Positions 10,929 to 24,323 of a stretch of DNA of 64,000 nucleotides are shown in pieces. The number at the start of each line of letters is the position of its first letter. The stretch's first letter is position 1. Source of the DNA: Leptospira sp. WS92.C1 (lineage in GTDB: Bacteria > Spirochaetota > Leptospiria > Leptospirales > Leptospiraceae). The DNA lies in NCBI RefSeq assembly GCF_040833975.1, contig NZ_CP162130.1:3184001-3248000 (forward strand), read 5' to 3'. Below the pieces are notes generated by a model that was not told where the DNA came from, did not search any database, and saw nothing but the letters and a program-made list of their open reading frames with translations. The translations under genes were made by a program, and so were the position numbers.

Positions 10929-12944
10929 GTGGAAGACGGGGTTCAGAACAAAACGTTCAGCTATGACAAACTCGGAAGGGTGAAAAAAGAGATTCGCACA
11001 ATTCTTACGACTTCCAGCGAAAGCCCTCTTCCGTCCGAAACACAAGGACCGTATATTACAGAAACAAAATACGATCTCCTTGGACGAGTCACTCGCATCG
11101 ACTACCCAGAACATCCGATTTCCCACGGAAGAATGAGAGCCTGCTACAACTACGGGACAGCGGGATATATTTCAGGAATTTCTGTTCAGGTCAATACAAA
11201 CGGAATCCTTCCAGGATTTTGCAACAAGGATGTGGTGGAAAATATTTCCTACAACGAGTTTGGACAGACAGCGGGGTTTACACTCGGAAACGGGATCGAG
11301 ACGACATACGGCTATGATGTCAAAGGGAGAATGGTGCGACTTCGTTCTTCCGGAGACGTGAACGGAAACACAAAAGTTTTGCAGGACGCGGTGTATGCGT
11401 TTAACAGCAAAAACAATATCACGAGCATTGCAAACAATACGAGTGAACACAATGTTCAATACGACTACGAATACGACGGGCTGGGGCGTTTGACAAACGC
11501 AAACGGAAGATATCTCGAACCTGCAAACAACAATCTTACAAACTCGTTTCAGCAAAGTTACAGCTATGCGAACAATGGAAATCTCATATCAAAACGGATC
11601 CATGATCCCGCAAACGGAAGTGTTACCGATCACTGGAGTTATCAATATTCCAACCACCAGGTCACAAACATCGACTCTTCTAAGTCGGGAAACGATACTC
11701 TCACGATGGCGTATGACGCGAAGGGAAATCTCACAAGACAACGTGACAACACAAAGGATCTGACAAAACGGATTCAGGTCGATTCCCAAGACAGGATCGT
11801 TCGGATTCAAGACGGGGACGGAGCTGTTCTCGGATCTTACTGGTATGACGAGGGTGGGTTTCGAGTTCGAAAGTCTGCTCTCACGAAAAAAGACAATCAG
11901 TTTACAAACGTAGAGATCCTTTACCCAAGCAAGTTCTACGGACTCGAATACGTCGAGAGTGCAAACGTAATCACAAGCGTGAACAACGTATATCTAAACG
12001 GAGTTCGTATTGCAGCACTCAACGAAGTCGGAGCGATGGCGTATTACTTGACAGATCAAGTTGACTCCGTGTCACACGTGTTAGACGACGAGGGAAACAC
12101 TCTTTCCAAGATGCAGTATCTCCCCTACGGAGAGACCTTTGTTCACAAAGGTGACACCGACTTTGCACCCAAATACAATTCGCAAGAGTTGGACAGAGAG
12201 TCCGGGTTTTACTTTTACAACGCTCGCTACTACGATCCCGGGATTGCGAGGTTTACAAGTGCGGATACAGTCATCGACGGAGAATGGGACACGCAAGGAT
12301 GGAACCGATTCTCCTATGTAAAGGGAAATCCGATTGGGGCAAAAGATCCAACGGGGCATGACACTTTCCTATACTTTTACAAATCTGAAACAACGGAGTC
12401 AGGAGCAGGCCACGTCGCAGTTGGAGTTGGTAATGCTAAGAAACAAACCTTATATGAAGCAAATCCAGAAAATTCTAATCCGATTAGTCCAATGGAAAAG
12501 ACTTACAAACATGAAGGCTCAATGGATGAGGTACTGAAGAAAAATCATATTGGATCAAAAGGAAAGAATCCTGATCTGGTTTTGCAATTGAAAACAGATT
12601 CAAAAGGCACTGAGGATGGAAAGATCAAAGAGACTGCCGAAAAGTTTTTCGAGAAAAATAAAAACTGGACAGTTTTTAATGCCAATTGCACTGATTTAGC
12701 AAAACAAGGCACTGCACAGACAAAGTATAAAAGTGGAAAAGCGCCAATTTCCACACCTACGGACTTCGCGAATGATCTTTATAAAAATAATCAAGAGGCA
12801 ATCAAGTCAGGAGATATTAAAGTTTTGAAAGGAGATTTTCAAAAATATAAAGATGGCACAGGGTCTGCGAATGGTGTCAGTAAAGTCCTAGTTAACGATG
12901 CTAAAGAGGCAACTGCAAAAACAATAAATGACATTTTTAAATAA
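10929..12944 (+). CDS. Orphan Rhs cassette C with papain-like (NlpC-type) C-terminal toxin
   Basis: Homology to the Rhs gene begins at about 10832, and up to near PTGH the DNA is almost identical to cassette B, so one is a recent copy of the other. No ribosome-binding site precedes this GTG, so expression is doubtful. After PTGH comes a ~200-residue domain without the hydrophobic pre-toxin region. It has a GHVAVGVG motif (His495 from this start) and later NANCTDLAKQG (Cys587). His before Cys fits a circularly permuted NlpC/P60-like papain fold, suggesting a peptidase, amidase or acyltransferase toxin. Its reading frame overlaps that of the next, membrane-bound protein. Confidence 0.75.
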   Translation: MEDGVQNKTFSYDKLGRVKKEIRTILTTSSESPLPSETQGPYITETKYDLLGRVTRIDYPEHPISHGRMRACYNYGTAGYISGISVQVNTNGILPGFCNKDVVENISYNEFGQTAGFTLGNGIETTYGYDVKGRMVRLRSSGDVNGNTKVLQDAVYAFNSKNNITSIANNTSEHNVQYDYEYDGLGRLTNANGRYLEPANNNLTNSFQQSYSYANNGNLISKRIHDPANGSVTDHWSYQYSNHQVTNIDSSKSGNDTLTMAYDAKGNLTRQRDNTKDLTKRIQVDSQDRIVRIQDGDGAVLGSYWYDEGGFRVRKSALTKKDNQFTNVEILYPSKFYGLEYVESANVITSVNNVYLNGVRIAALNEVGAMAYYLTDQVDSVSHVLDDEGNTLSKMQYLPYGETFVHKGDTDFAPKYNSQELDRESGFYFYNARYYDPGIARFTSADTVIDGEWDTQGWNRFSYVKGNPIGAKDPTGHDTFLYFYKSETTESGAGHVAVGVGNAKKQTLYEANPENSNPISPMEKTYKHEGSMDEVLKKNHIGSKGKNPDLVLQLKTDSKGTEDGKIKETAEKFFEKNKNWTVFNANCTDLAKQGTAQTKYKSGKAPISTPTDFANDLYKNNQEAIKSGDIKVLKGDFQKYKDGTGSANGVSKVLVNDAKEATAKTINDIFK

Positions 12945-13320
12945 GGTAAAATTGATAATGCTGGTAATAAAAACTATTATATTGGTAAGTAGTGCTGGAA
13001 TAATTTATGCGGCACTTATACTGTTTTTTCATTTTGCGATAATTTCAAATATTACTCATAAATTCACATCAATATATTCAATTTTTATAATTTTATTTAC
13101 ATTTTTTGGAATAATTTTTTATTTACCGATATTAATTTGGTATTTAATACGAATTAAACTTTGGCAAATGTTTTTGCTAATTTTTTTTAATATGTTTATA
13201 CTCTGTACATTTCTTTACATAATCCAAAATAAATTTCTTGAAGATATAGTTTTAGAAGAAATTTTTATACTTCTTAGCCTACTTATATCTATATTTTTAA
13301 TTATCTTCATACGACTTGAA

Positions 13321-13335
<15 letters not shown>
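12928..13335 (+). CDS. Four-helix membrane immunity protein for cassette C
   Basis: This very hydrophobic 135-residue protein has about four membrane segments and a very AT-rich gene. The ATG at 12928 overlaps the toxin end by 17 bp. An internal ATG at 12958, preceded by AAGG, is an equally good start. The last residues (LEPRKN) and the stop are encoded by the left box of the next junction element, so the native C-terminus may have been replaced. A membrane immunity protein would fit a toxin acting at the envelope. The immunity role is inferred. Confidence 0.65.
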
Positions 13336-17038
<3,703 letters not shown>

Positions 17039-17046
17039 GAGAGCTT

Positions 17047-17385
17047 ATGAAATTATTACAAATCTGGCAATTAGCAGCGCTTGAATTACAAATTGAAATC
17101 GAAGTTCCTTCTTCATTTTCGTTACCTAGTGGCGACAAAATTGATGTCACATTCATTGTAAAAAATTTTGGAGCTCCAAATGGAATGCTGATTGTCTCTG
17201 ATTACAATTCAATTCATACGTTTACAGAAAAAATCTTAAATGCAGGCTATGGCTACTCTACAATTGATGAGCCCTTAGAAAGTGAGGAATATTCTAAAGA
17301 AAATTTAAAAGAATTATTAAATGACTGGGGATGGTGTGGCCCTGATAGTTCGAAACCAAGTTGGATAGATTCTCACAAAAGCTAA
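17047..17385 (+). CDS. Putative immunity protein for cassette D
   Basis: This 112-residue protein starts 8 bp after the toxin stop, with GAGAG just upstream. It begins MKLLQIWQLAALELQIEIEV and has no clear signal or membrane segment. Its last codons (SHKS) and stop fall in the left box of the next junction element (CTCACAAAAGCTAAAATC). I do not recognise the family; the immunity role comes from position, size and AT-rich composition. Confidence 0.6.
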   Translation: MKLLQIWQLAALELQIEIEVPSSFSLPSGDKIDVTFIVKNFGAPNGMLIVSDYNSIHTFTEKILNAGYGYSTIDEPLESEEYSKENLKELLNDWGWCGPDSSKPSWIDSHKS

Positions 17386-17616
17386 AATCGCTCTTTGAAA
17401 ACAATTTTCTTTTACTAAAAGAGATCCGAACGAAGAAAAGAAATATTTCTCTTCTCACAATGGGTGCGGTAGGGATCGATGCGGGGTCAAGTTATTGCTT
17501 TCAAATTGAGACATCGATCGAACGACAAGATCACTCAATAACTTGACCGGAGCGGAGAGCCCGGTCCTGCGAAAACTCAGTGCGTCACTCTCTACGGATC
17601 GCTCCGCAGGAACCGC
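17371..17616 (+). repeat. Junction element J4 (dual hairpin) before orphan cassette E
   Basis: Hairpin 1 uses the J1 stem (17485-17497 with 17536-17548). The 3' flank is GGAGCGGAGAGCCCGG. Hairpin 2 pairs CGGTCCTGCG with CGCAGGAACCG (17605-17615) around a longer loop containing CACTCTCTACGGATCG, a motif also found in J7 and J8. Rhs homology resumes at about 17638. Confidence 0.85.
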
Positions 17617-17685
17617 CAATATCAATACGAGAATCACCAAGTCACAAACATCGACTCTTCTAAGTCGGGAAACGATACTCTCACG

Positions 17686-18912
17686 ATGGCGTATGACGCG
17701 AAGGGAAATCTGACTCGTCAGAGAGACAACGCAAAGGATCTGACAAAACGGATTCAGGTCGATTCCCAAGACAGGATTGTTCGGATCCAAGACGGGGACG
17801 GAGCTGTGCTCGGAAGTTACTGGTATGACGAAGGTGGGTTTCGAGTTCGAAAGTCTGCTCTCGAACCAAAGGACAATCAATTTACAAACGTAGAGATTTT
17901 GTATCCGAGCAAGTTCTATGGACTCGAATATGTCGAGAGTGCAAACGTTATCACAAGCGTGAACAACGTATATCTCAACGGAGTTCGTATCGCAGCACTC
18001 AACGAAGTCGGAGCGATGGCGTATTACTTGACAGATCAAGTTGACTCCGTGTCACACGTGTTAGACGACGAGGGAAACACTCTTTCCAAGATGCAATATC
18101 TCCCCTACGGAGAAACCTTTGTTCATCGGGGTGACACCGACTTTGCTCCCAAATACAATTCGCAAGAATTGGACAGAGAGTCCGGGTTTTACTTTTACAA
18201 CGCGAGATATTACGATCCCGGGATCGCGAGGTTTACAAGTGCAGACACCGTCATCGACGGTGAGTGGGACACGCAAGGATGGAACCGATTCTCCTATGTA
18301 AAGGGAAATCCGATCGGAGCAAAGGATCCAACGGGGCATTTGGCACAACTCATCCCAGTAGCGGTACGTGTCTTACAAGGTTTAGCCGTAACGGGAATGG
18401 CTTATTGCGAAGTCAAGGGGTGTGCTAATACAGATGATTTAAGCAAAGCTGAAAAACCTCGAGACACTTCTGTAACTCCTAACGATGCGAAAAAGATGGA
18501 GAAAAATGGCCTTGATCCGCTCAATGTAAAAAAAGGATCAAAACAAACCTTAGGTGAAGGAGCTAAAAATAGCACCAATGCAGGGGCTACTAATAAAGGA
18601 AATAATGGAGGAAATTCTAGTACATATAATAGCTCAGGAGAACAACTTAAAAAGCCATCTTTAAAAGCTCATAAGGAAGCTTTAAAAGAAGTACATAATG
18701 AAGTTGGTAAACTACCCAAAGGCGAACCTGGAAAATTCGGTAGTCCTCAAGCAGGAGATGCGAAGAAGGGTTATAGACTTGATCCACCTCACCCAGATAC
18801 TGCTAAACCTGGTTCAGGAGAGGAGGTGAATCATTTTAATTATTGGGATTTTTCAAACGGGAAACGTGACAAAGGTGGTAAAACTGGAGCTATTCGTATT
18901 GAAGACAAATAA
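17686..18912 (+). CDS. Orphan Rhs cassette E with DPPHP/WDFSNGKR toxin end
   Basis: This is the shortest intact fragment. Rhs homology begins at about 17638, corresponding to about 8622 in cassette B. The ATG at 17686 lacks a ribosome-binding site, so it may be silent. After PTGH it shares with cassette D the ~110-residue LAQLIPVAVRVLQGL linker up to NSTNAG, then diverges. The toxin end has GYRLDPPHPDTAKPGSGEE, HFNYWDFSNGKR and a Lys/Gly-rich tail. I associate this motif with polymorphic toxin C-termini, but the activity is unknown to me. The immunity candidate follows after 5 bp. Confidence 0.75.
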   Translation: MAYDAKGNLTRQRDNAKDLTKRIQVDSQDRIVRIQDGDGAVLGSYWYDEGGFRVRKSALEPKDNQFTNVEILYPSKFYGLEYVESANVITSVNNVYLNGVRIAALNEVGAMAYYLTDQVDSVSHVLDDEGNTLSKMQYLPYGETFVHRGDTDFAPKYNSQELDRESGFYFYNARYYDPGIARFTSADTVIDGEWDTQGWNRFSYVKGNPIGAKDPTGHLAQLIPVAVRVLQGLAVTGMAYCEVKGCANTDDLSKAEKPRDTSVTPNDAKKMEKNGLDPLNVKKGSKQTLGEGAKNSTNAGATNKGNNGGNSSTYNSSGEQLKKPSLKAHKEALKEVHNEVGKLPKGEPGKFGSPQAGDAKKGYRLDPPHPDTAKPGSGEEVNHFNYWDFSNGKRDKGGKTGAIRIEDK

Positions 18913-18917
18913 TTACT

Positions 18918-19361
18918 ATGGAACAAATAAAAATTGAAAACTATATAAAAGATAATCCTAATAAATCATTTCCATATTGGAGTGAACTAGATTCAGAAGC
19001 TTGTGGAAAAATTAGAAATACAATCATTAGAAAGTTACAGTTAATATCAGATATCTCAGATATAGACCTAATGAAAACAATAGAAAAGAGAGGAGCATTC
19101 AAAGGATTTATTGATATCGACAATATAGAAAATACAAAAAAAGTTCTCCTTACCAGCTTACCAACAACAGACAATGAGCTAATTTATATTAATTGGTATA
19201 GAATTAATAAAATAGATCAAATGTATCTACAAGACTTAATAGATAATTTTGACGATATCTGGTATCCAAGTGTAGATGATATTGACGTTATAAATACAAC
19301 GATTTCATGGATCTTTTCTATTTCACATTTTGGAGGAATTAAAATTATTCAACTAGATTAA
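18918..19361 (+). CDS. Putative immunity protein for cassette E
   Basis: This 147-residue acidic, AT-rich protein starts 5 bp after the toxin stop and has no signal peptide. It begins MEQIKIENYIKDNPNKSFPYW and ends IFSISHFGGIKIIQLD. The family is not recognised, and the role is inferred from its position between a toxin end and the next junction element. Confidence 0.6.
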   Translation: MEQIKIENYIKDNPNKSFPYWSELDSEACGKIRNTIIRKLQLISDISDIDLMKTIEKRGAFKGFIDIDNIENTKKVLLTSLPTTDNELIYINWYRINKIDQMYLQDLIDNFDDIWYPSVDDIDVINTTISWIFSISHFGGIKIIQLD

Positions 19362-19378
19362 TTTTAAAACTTAAGTAA

Positions 19379-19622
19379 GCCTCGCGAAAATTAAACTATG
19401 CTCTCCCATGAACACCAGGAAAACATTTCTTTCACAACGCGGAAGGGATGGAGGCGGAGTCAATAAATTGGGAATGAAGATAATACTTTGTATAACGTTT
19501 CTTTCTTTCAATTTATTGACTGGAGCTGAGAGCCCGGTTTCGGAGAAACAAAAACAAAATAGTAAAGTAGAAGATAACAAGATAACTAAAAATAAAGAAA
19601 CATTTCTCCGAAATCCGCCCTA
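19379..19622 (+). repeat. Junction element J5 (dual hairpin), coding version
   Basis: It is nearly identical to J3. Hairpin 1 has arms AGTCAATAAATTG (19458-19470) and 19509-19521, and hairpin 2 has arms TTTCGGAGAAA (19538-19548) and 19603-19613. Loop differences from J3 keep the reading frame and the signal peptide. Rhs homology resumes at about 19638 (parent base about 3987), a different breakpoint from J3. Confidence 0.85.
19450..19476 (+). promoter_or_regulatory. Ribosome-binding site and start region in hairpin 1 of J5
   Basis: GGAGGCGGAG (19450-19459) is followed by TTG at 19468, in the stem, and ATG at 19474, in the loop. Both are in frame with the signal peptide and the Rhs fragment. 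Confidence 0.5.
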
Positions 19623-22600
19623 TCCAATAATTCCTAATCAGTTTGTGACTCAGAAAACATCCTTTGGAGGATCAATCACCATTCCGACCCGATATGCAAT
19701 CCAATACGGATCCGCATTCGGTTCTCCCGCCGAAACCACCGACGCAAACGGAAACAAAAGCTTTTTTGAATATGACGATTACGGAAGATCGGTCGAGTCG
19801 AGCGTTCAGACGGATGACGGAACCAGAACGATCGCGACGTATTCCTACAACGCATTGTTTCCACTGAGTGCAAAGACCATTCTACCGGCGGGAACCGGAG
19901 ATCCGGATTTTGTATCCAAAACGTATGCGGACGGAATGGGAAGAACCATCTACACGGTCAAAACTGCGTCTAACGGTAAGTATGCGATCACCGGAAGACT
20001 TGTGTATGACGCAAACGGAAAACTGATTCGTGAAAGCAGGTCCGACTGGGCCGGCTCCGGAGAGATGGGTCAATTTGTCCTTCATTTGGAAGAAAGAAAT
20101 CCGACATTGTTTGAATACGATCCGATCGGAAGGATCAAAAAGACAACCATGCCGATTGCGGAAGGAGAAACTTCTCCGACAACCATTACGACAACCTACA
20201 ACGATCCCTTTGAGACGGTGGAAAATCATTCCAGCGGTCAGAGCAAAACGATCACAAAGGACGCAAGAGGACGGATCTTGTATGTGGAAGATGTCGGAGG
20301 AGACGGAATCCAAGCAAGGATCGGATTTTGTTACGACATAGCCGGACAAAGAATCAAGAAGAGCGATCTGGGTGACGGAACTCCTCTCTCTTGTCCCGCC
20401 ACGATTGCGGGAGTTCCCACAAAAGATACTTCCGGGAACAACCAAGCATTCTGGAGTTACGACCCATTGGGAAGACTGCGGGCACAAAGCGATCCGGATT
20501 TGGGTGTGAGTTCCTACAATTACAACAATTTCGGGGATCTCACGTCCACCACGGACGCAAGAGGAGTTACGACAACTCTGGCCTACGATGCAGTCGGAAG
20601 AATTACCGTAAAACACATCCCGGAAGGAGACATTCGGTATACATACGATTCTCTTTCCGGAAGTGAAAACGCACTCGGACAGATCGTACGAGTGGAAGAC
20701 GGAGTTCAGAACAAAACATTCAGCTATGACAAACTCGGAAGGGTGAAAAAAGAAATTCGCACAATCCTTACAACTTCCAGCGAAAACCCTCTTCCGTCCG
20801 AAACACAAGGACCGTATATTACGGAAACTAAATACGACCTCCTCGGACGAGTGACTCGCATCGACTACCCAGAACATCCGATTTCTCACGGAAGAATGAG
20901 AGCCTGCTACAACTACGGAACTGCGGGTTACATTTCAGGGATTTCTGTTCAGGTCAATACAAACGGAATCCTTCCAGGATTTTGCAACAAGAATGTGGTG
21001 GAGAATATTTCCTACAACGAGTTTGGACAGACAGCGGGGTTTACACTCGGAAACGGGATCGAGACGACATACGGCTATGATGTCAAAGGGAGAATGGTGC
21101 GACTTCGTTCTTCCGGAGACGTGAACGGAAACACAAAAGTTTTGCAGGACGCGGTGTATGCGTTTAACAGCAAAAACAATATCACGGGAATTGCAAACAA
21201 CACGAGTGAACACAATGTTCAATACGACTACGAATACGACGGACTTGGGCGTTTGACAAACGCAAACGGAAGATACGTAGAACCGGAAAACAACAATCTT
21301 ACCAATGCGTTCCACCAAAGTTACAGCTACGCGAAGAATGGAAATCTCATATCAAAACGGATCCATGATCCCGCAAACGGAAGTGTTACCGATCACTGGA
21401 GTTATCAATATTCCAACCACCAGGTCACAAACATCGACTCTTCTAAGTCGGGAAACGATACTCTCACGATGGCGTATGACGCGAAGGGAAATCTCACAAG
21501 ACAACGTGACAACACAAAGGATCTGACAAAACGGATTCAGGTCGATTCCCAAGACAGGATTGTTCGGATTCAAGACGGGGACGGAGCTGTTCTCGGAAGT
21601 TACTGGTATGACGAAGGAGGGTTTCGAGTTCGAAAGTCTGCTCTCACGAAGAAAGACAATCAATTTACAAACGTAGAGATCCTTTACCCAAGCAAGTTCT
21701 ATGGTCTCGAATATGTCGAGAGTGCAAACGTTATCACAAGCGTGAACAACGTATATCTAAACGGAGTTCGTATTGCAGCACTCAACGAAGTCGGAGCGAT
21801 GGCGTATTACTTGACAGACCAAGTTGACTCCGTGTCACACGTGTTAGACGATGAGGGAAACACTCTTTCCAAGATGCAATATCTCCCCTACGGAGAAACC
21901 TTTGTTCATCGGGGTGACACCGACTTTGCACCCAAATACAATTCGCAAGAATTGGACAGAGAGTCCGGGTTTTACTTTTACAACGCGAGATATTACGATC
22001 CCGGGATCGCGAGGTTTACAAGTGCAGACACCGTCATCGACGGTGAGTGGGACACGCAAGGATGGAACCGATTCTCCTATGTAAAGGGAAATCCAATCGG
22101 AGCAAAGGATCCAACGGGGCATGACACGGTCATTGATACATTGGCTGGCGTAAATCATGTCTTGAACAAATTGGGGGACGCTTCTTACAAAGCTGGAACT
22201 GCAGCAAAAGATGGATCTTTTATCGGTAATTCGACCGGGTTACTCTATGATTCTGCAGCTTTAATTTACAAAACTGCGGCTGCTGCCGTGCCATCAAATC
22301 GTCGCGAGTTAGAAGAAATGGCGACCGGTTCTTATGGATTAAAGTTAGCAGCCTCAACAGCAAAAGGAATTGCAAAAATTGCTGGTTCCGCAGAAAAAAT
22401 TCCTTTAGGTTTTAAAAATGAAGGTCAATATAAGAAAGCGATGTCAGAATTGGATAATATTATGAAATCTAAAAATATTTCCGACTATAACTTAGGTGTT
22501 AGAGGTAGCTCAGTAACAGGGCAAAGTTTTAAATCTGGAAAACCTTTTGGTTCGAAAAGTGATATCGATGTTTTTGTTGAAAGTTCTTCTTTGACAAAAA

Positions 22601-22785
22601 ATCTTAACACATCTAAGAATATACCTGGATTTGTGCATCCTGATAAATTAATGAGTAAAAATCCAGAATTTGGTTCCTGGTCTGAAAAATGGGGAAAAAT
22701 TCTTAACAGGGAAGTATCAGTAGGTGGCTTTGAGAAAGGCAAAGTTCCAAATCAGCCAACGATACTTTATGGAAATAAAAAGTGA
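19474..22785 (+). CDS. Orphan Rhs cassette F with junction-encoded signal peptide and nucleotidyltransferase-like toxin
   Basis: Start chosen at ATG 19474, giving MKIILCITFLSFNLLTGAES, a typical signal peptide. TTG 19468 is the alternative, while the upstream ATG 19408 has no role I can support. The Rhs part begins at QFVTQKTSFGG and is collinear with the parent to PTGH. The C-terminus holds a helical Ala-rich segment, then RGSSVTGQSF (Gly1011-Ser1012) and GSKSDIDVFVE (Asp1030, Asp1032). This is the GS...DxD signature of polymerase-beta-type nucleotidyltransferases, so the toxin may modify RNA or protein with a nucleotide. The stop overlaps the next gene's GTG start (GTGA), suggesting translational coupling. 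Confidence 0.8.
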   Translation: MKIILCITFLSFNLLTGAESPVSEKQKQNSKVEDNKITKNKETFLRNPPYPIIPNQFVTQKTSFGGSITIPTRYAIQYGSAFGSPAETTDANGNKSFFEYDDYGRSVESSVQTDDGTRTIATYSYNALFPLSAKTILPAGTGDPDFVSKTYADGMGRTIYTVKTASNGKYAITGRLVYDANGKLIRESRSDWAGSGEMGQFVLHLEERNPTLFEYDPIGRIKKTTMPIAEGETSPTTITTTYNDPFETVENHSSGQSKTITKDARGRILYVEDVGGDGIQARIGFCYDIAGQRIKKSDLGDGTPLSCPATIAGVPTKDTSGNNQAFWSYDPLGRLRAQSDPDLGVSSYNYNNFGDLTSTTDARGVTTTLAYDAVGRITVKHIPEGDIRYTYDSLSGSENALGQIVRVEDGVQNKTFSYDKLGRVKKEIRTILTTSSENPLPSETQGPYITETKYDLLGRVTRIDYPEHPISHGRMRACYNYGTAGYISGISVQVNTNGILPGFCNKNVVENISYNEFGQTAGFTLGNGIETTYGYDVKGRMVRLRSSGDVNGNTKVLQDAVYAFNSKNNITGIANNTSEHNVQYDYEYDGLGRLTNANGRYVEPENNNLTNAFHQSYSYAKNGNLISKRIHDPANGSVTDHWSYQYSNHQVTNIDSSKSGNDTLTMAYDAKGNLTRQRDNTKDLTKRIQVDSQDRIVRIQDGDGAVLGSYWYDEGGFRVRKSALTKKDNQFTNVEILYPSKFYGLEYVESANVITSVNNVYLNGVRIAALNEVGAMAYYLTDQVDSVSHVLDDEGNTLSKMQYLPYGETFVHRGDTDFAPKYNSQELDRESGFYFYNARYYDPGIARFTSADTVIDGEWDTQGWNRFSYVKGNPIGAKDPTGHDTVIDTLAGVNHVLNKLGDASYKAGTAAKDGSFIGNSTGLLYDSAALIYKTAAAAVPSNRRELEEMATGSYGLKLAASTAKGIAKIAGSAEKIPLGFKNEGQYKKAMSELDNIMKSKNISDYNLGVRGSSVTGQSFKSGKPFGSKSDIDVFVESSSLTKNLNTSKNIPGFVHPDKLMSKNPEFGSWSEKWGKILNREVSVGGFEKGKVPNQPTILYGNKK

Positions 22786-23201
22786 TTTCTCAAATATACT
22801 TTCGTTTTAACTCATCAGAAAAAGTAATTAAGTTAGAAACATTTGTAAAAGTAATCCAAAAAGAACTATTAGGATTTGATCATGAAGTTAGAGAAAGTAG
22901 CAATTATTATTCTGGCTTTTATCATTCATTCAAAACGAAGGAAAATAAAATTAATGTGGCAGAGGCGGATGATATTTTTTTTTACGACTACCATTATGTA
23001 ATAAGTTTTTATAAAGAAGAAAAAAATCTTCAAGCAAAGATTATGAAATTAGCCGAATTCTGGGTAAATAAAGGATGCACAGTTTCGATCCCTGATGGTC
23101 CGTCGATTGGCAGTTTAGTGAGAACATGCTTCTTGGATGAAAATGAATCAATTGCTTGGAAAACCCATATTCAACATGAGCCTGAATCTCGCGAAAACTA
23201 A
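22782..23201 (+). CDS. Putative immunity protein for cassette F
   Basis: This 139-residue protein has a GTG start overlapping the toxin stop by 4 bp. It is AT-rich and lacks a signal peptide. The last residues (PESREN) and the stop are provided by the junction left box (CTCGCGAAAACTAAAC), as in the immunity genes of C and D. The family is not recognised; immunity is inferred from coupling and position. Confidence 0.65.
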   Translation: MISQIYFRFNSSEKVIKLETFVKVIQKELLGFDHEVRESSNYYSGFYHSFKTKENKINVAEADDIFFYDYHYVISFYKEEKNLQAKIMKLAEFWVNKGCTVSIPDGPSIGSLVRTCFLDENESIAWKTHIQHEPESREN

Positions 23202-23215
23202 ACTAATGGACAAAA
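23186..23215 (+). other. Solitary junction left box
   Basis: CCTGAATCTCGCGAAAACTAAAC matches the left boxes of J3 and J5, but no hairpins or Rhs fragment follow. About 90 bp of AT-rich DNA leads to another small gene. It looks like the remnant of a lost cassette. Confidence 0.5.
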
Positions 23216-23306
23216 CAAACAACATAACAGAGGGCATAACGAAAATCGAAATATTTTAGAAGACAAACAAAGCAAAAATGAAAATAAATAGAATTCAAAT
23301 AACATA

Positions 23307-23654
23307 ATGGTAAAACAAATTAATGAAGTTGATTTAAAAAAAGGCGAATACCTTGCCTTAGCTATTTATGACGATAGCCCGGAGGAAATTGAAAAAAAAT
23401 ATAAAATTAAATTCACTGAAGACTTCGATGATCTTGATTACGTAAAATATGCCCTTTTCTTTGCGAAGGATAATTTAACCAATAAAGAAGATTATTTTAT
23501 GCTACAAAGACACTTAAATTCACCCGAATCGGGGGCGGAAATCTGGGTACTCAATAATGATCAGAATATTATCTACAGAATTCAAAATTATTTATTAGAA
23601 TTAGGTATGGAAATAAACATTAGCTGGTGGTGTGACCGATCGTTTTTGAAGTGA
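23307..23654 (+). CDS. Orphan immunity-like protein without a toxin
   Basis: This 115-residue acidic protein (MVKQINEVDLKKGEYLALAIYDD...) has no signal peptide and an AT-rich gene. It sits between a solitary left box and junction J6, where an immunity gene would be expected, but the toxin fragment is missing. It may be an orphan immunity gene kept after loss of its toxin. The family is not recognised. Confidence 0.55.
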   Translation: MVKQINEVDLKKGEYLALAIYDDSPEEIEKKYKIKFTEDFDDLDYVKYALFFAKDNLTNKEDYFMLQRHLNSPESGAEIWVLNNDQNIIYRIQNYLLELGMEINISWWCDRSFLK

Positions 23655-23800
23655 GCTGAGTGAAAACATTTCTTTCACAACGCGGTAGGGATCGATGCGG
23701 GGTCAAGTTATTGCTTTCAAATTGAAGCATCGATCTAACGGCAAGATCAACCAATAACTTGACCGAAGCGGAGAGCCCAGTCCTGCGACAGCAGGAACCG
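23655..23800 (+). repeat. Junction element J6 (dual hairpin) before broken cassette G
   Basis: Hairpin 1 uses the J1 stem (23701-23713 with 23752-23764). The following tract is GAAGCGGAGAGCCC. Hairpin 2 pairs (C)AGTCCTGC with GCAGGAACCG around a short GACA loop. The left part matches J3 and J5 (CATTTCTTTCACAACGCGG). Rhs homology resumes at about 23808. Confidence 0.85.
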
Positions 23801-23807
23801 CCCAAAC

Positions 23808-24323
23808 AATTACCGTAAAACACATCCCGGAAGGAGACATTCGGTATACCTACGATTCTCTTTCCGGAAGTGAAAACGCACTCGGACAGATCGTACGAGT
23901 GGAAGACGGAGTTCAAAACAAAACATTCAGCTATGACAAACTCGGAAGGGTGAAAAAAGAAATTCGCACAATCCTTACAACTTCCAGCGAAAACCCTCTT
24001 CCGTCCGAAACACAAGGACCGTATATTACGGAAACTAAATACGACCTCCTCGGACGAGTGACTCGCATCGACTACCCGGAACATCCGATTTCTCACGGAA
24101 GAATGAGAGCCTGCTACAACTACGGGACAGCGGGATATATTTCAGGAATTTCTGTTCAGGTCAATACAAACGGAATCCTTCCAGGATTTTGCAACAAGAA
24201 TGTGGTGGAAAACATTTCCTACAACGAGTTTGGACAGACAGCGGGGTTTACACTCGGAAACGGGATCGAGACGACATACGGCTATGATGTCAAAGGGAGA
24301 ATGGTGCGACTTCGTTCTTCCGG
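23808..24323 (+). pseudogene. Truncated Rhs fragment G, cut by an insertion sequence
   Basis: It is collinear with the parent Rhs gene from KHIPEGDIRYTYDS to MVRLRSSG. Homology then stops at 24323 and the frame continues into unrelated transposon sequence to a stop at 24462. Core, PTGH, toxin and most of the cassette are gone. The distal end of the same cassette probably survives at 25952-26457. Confidence 0.8.
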
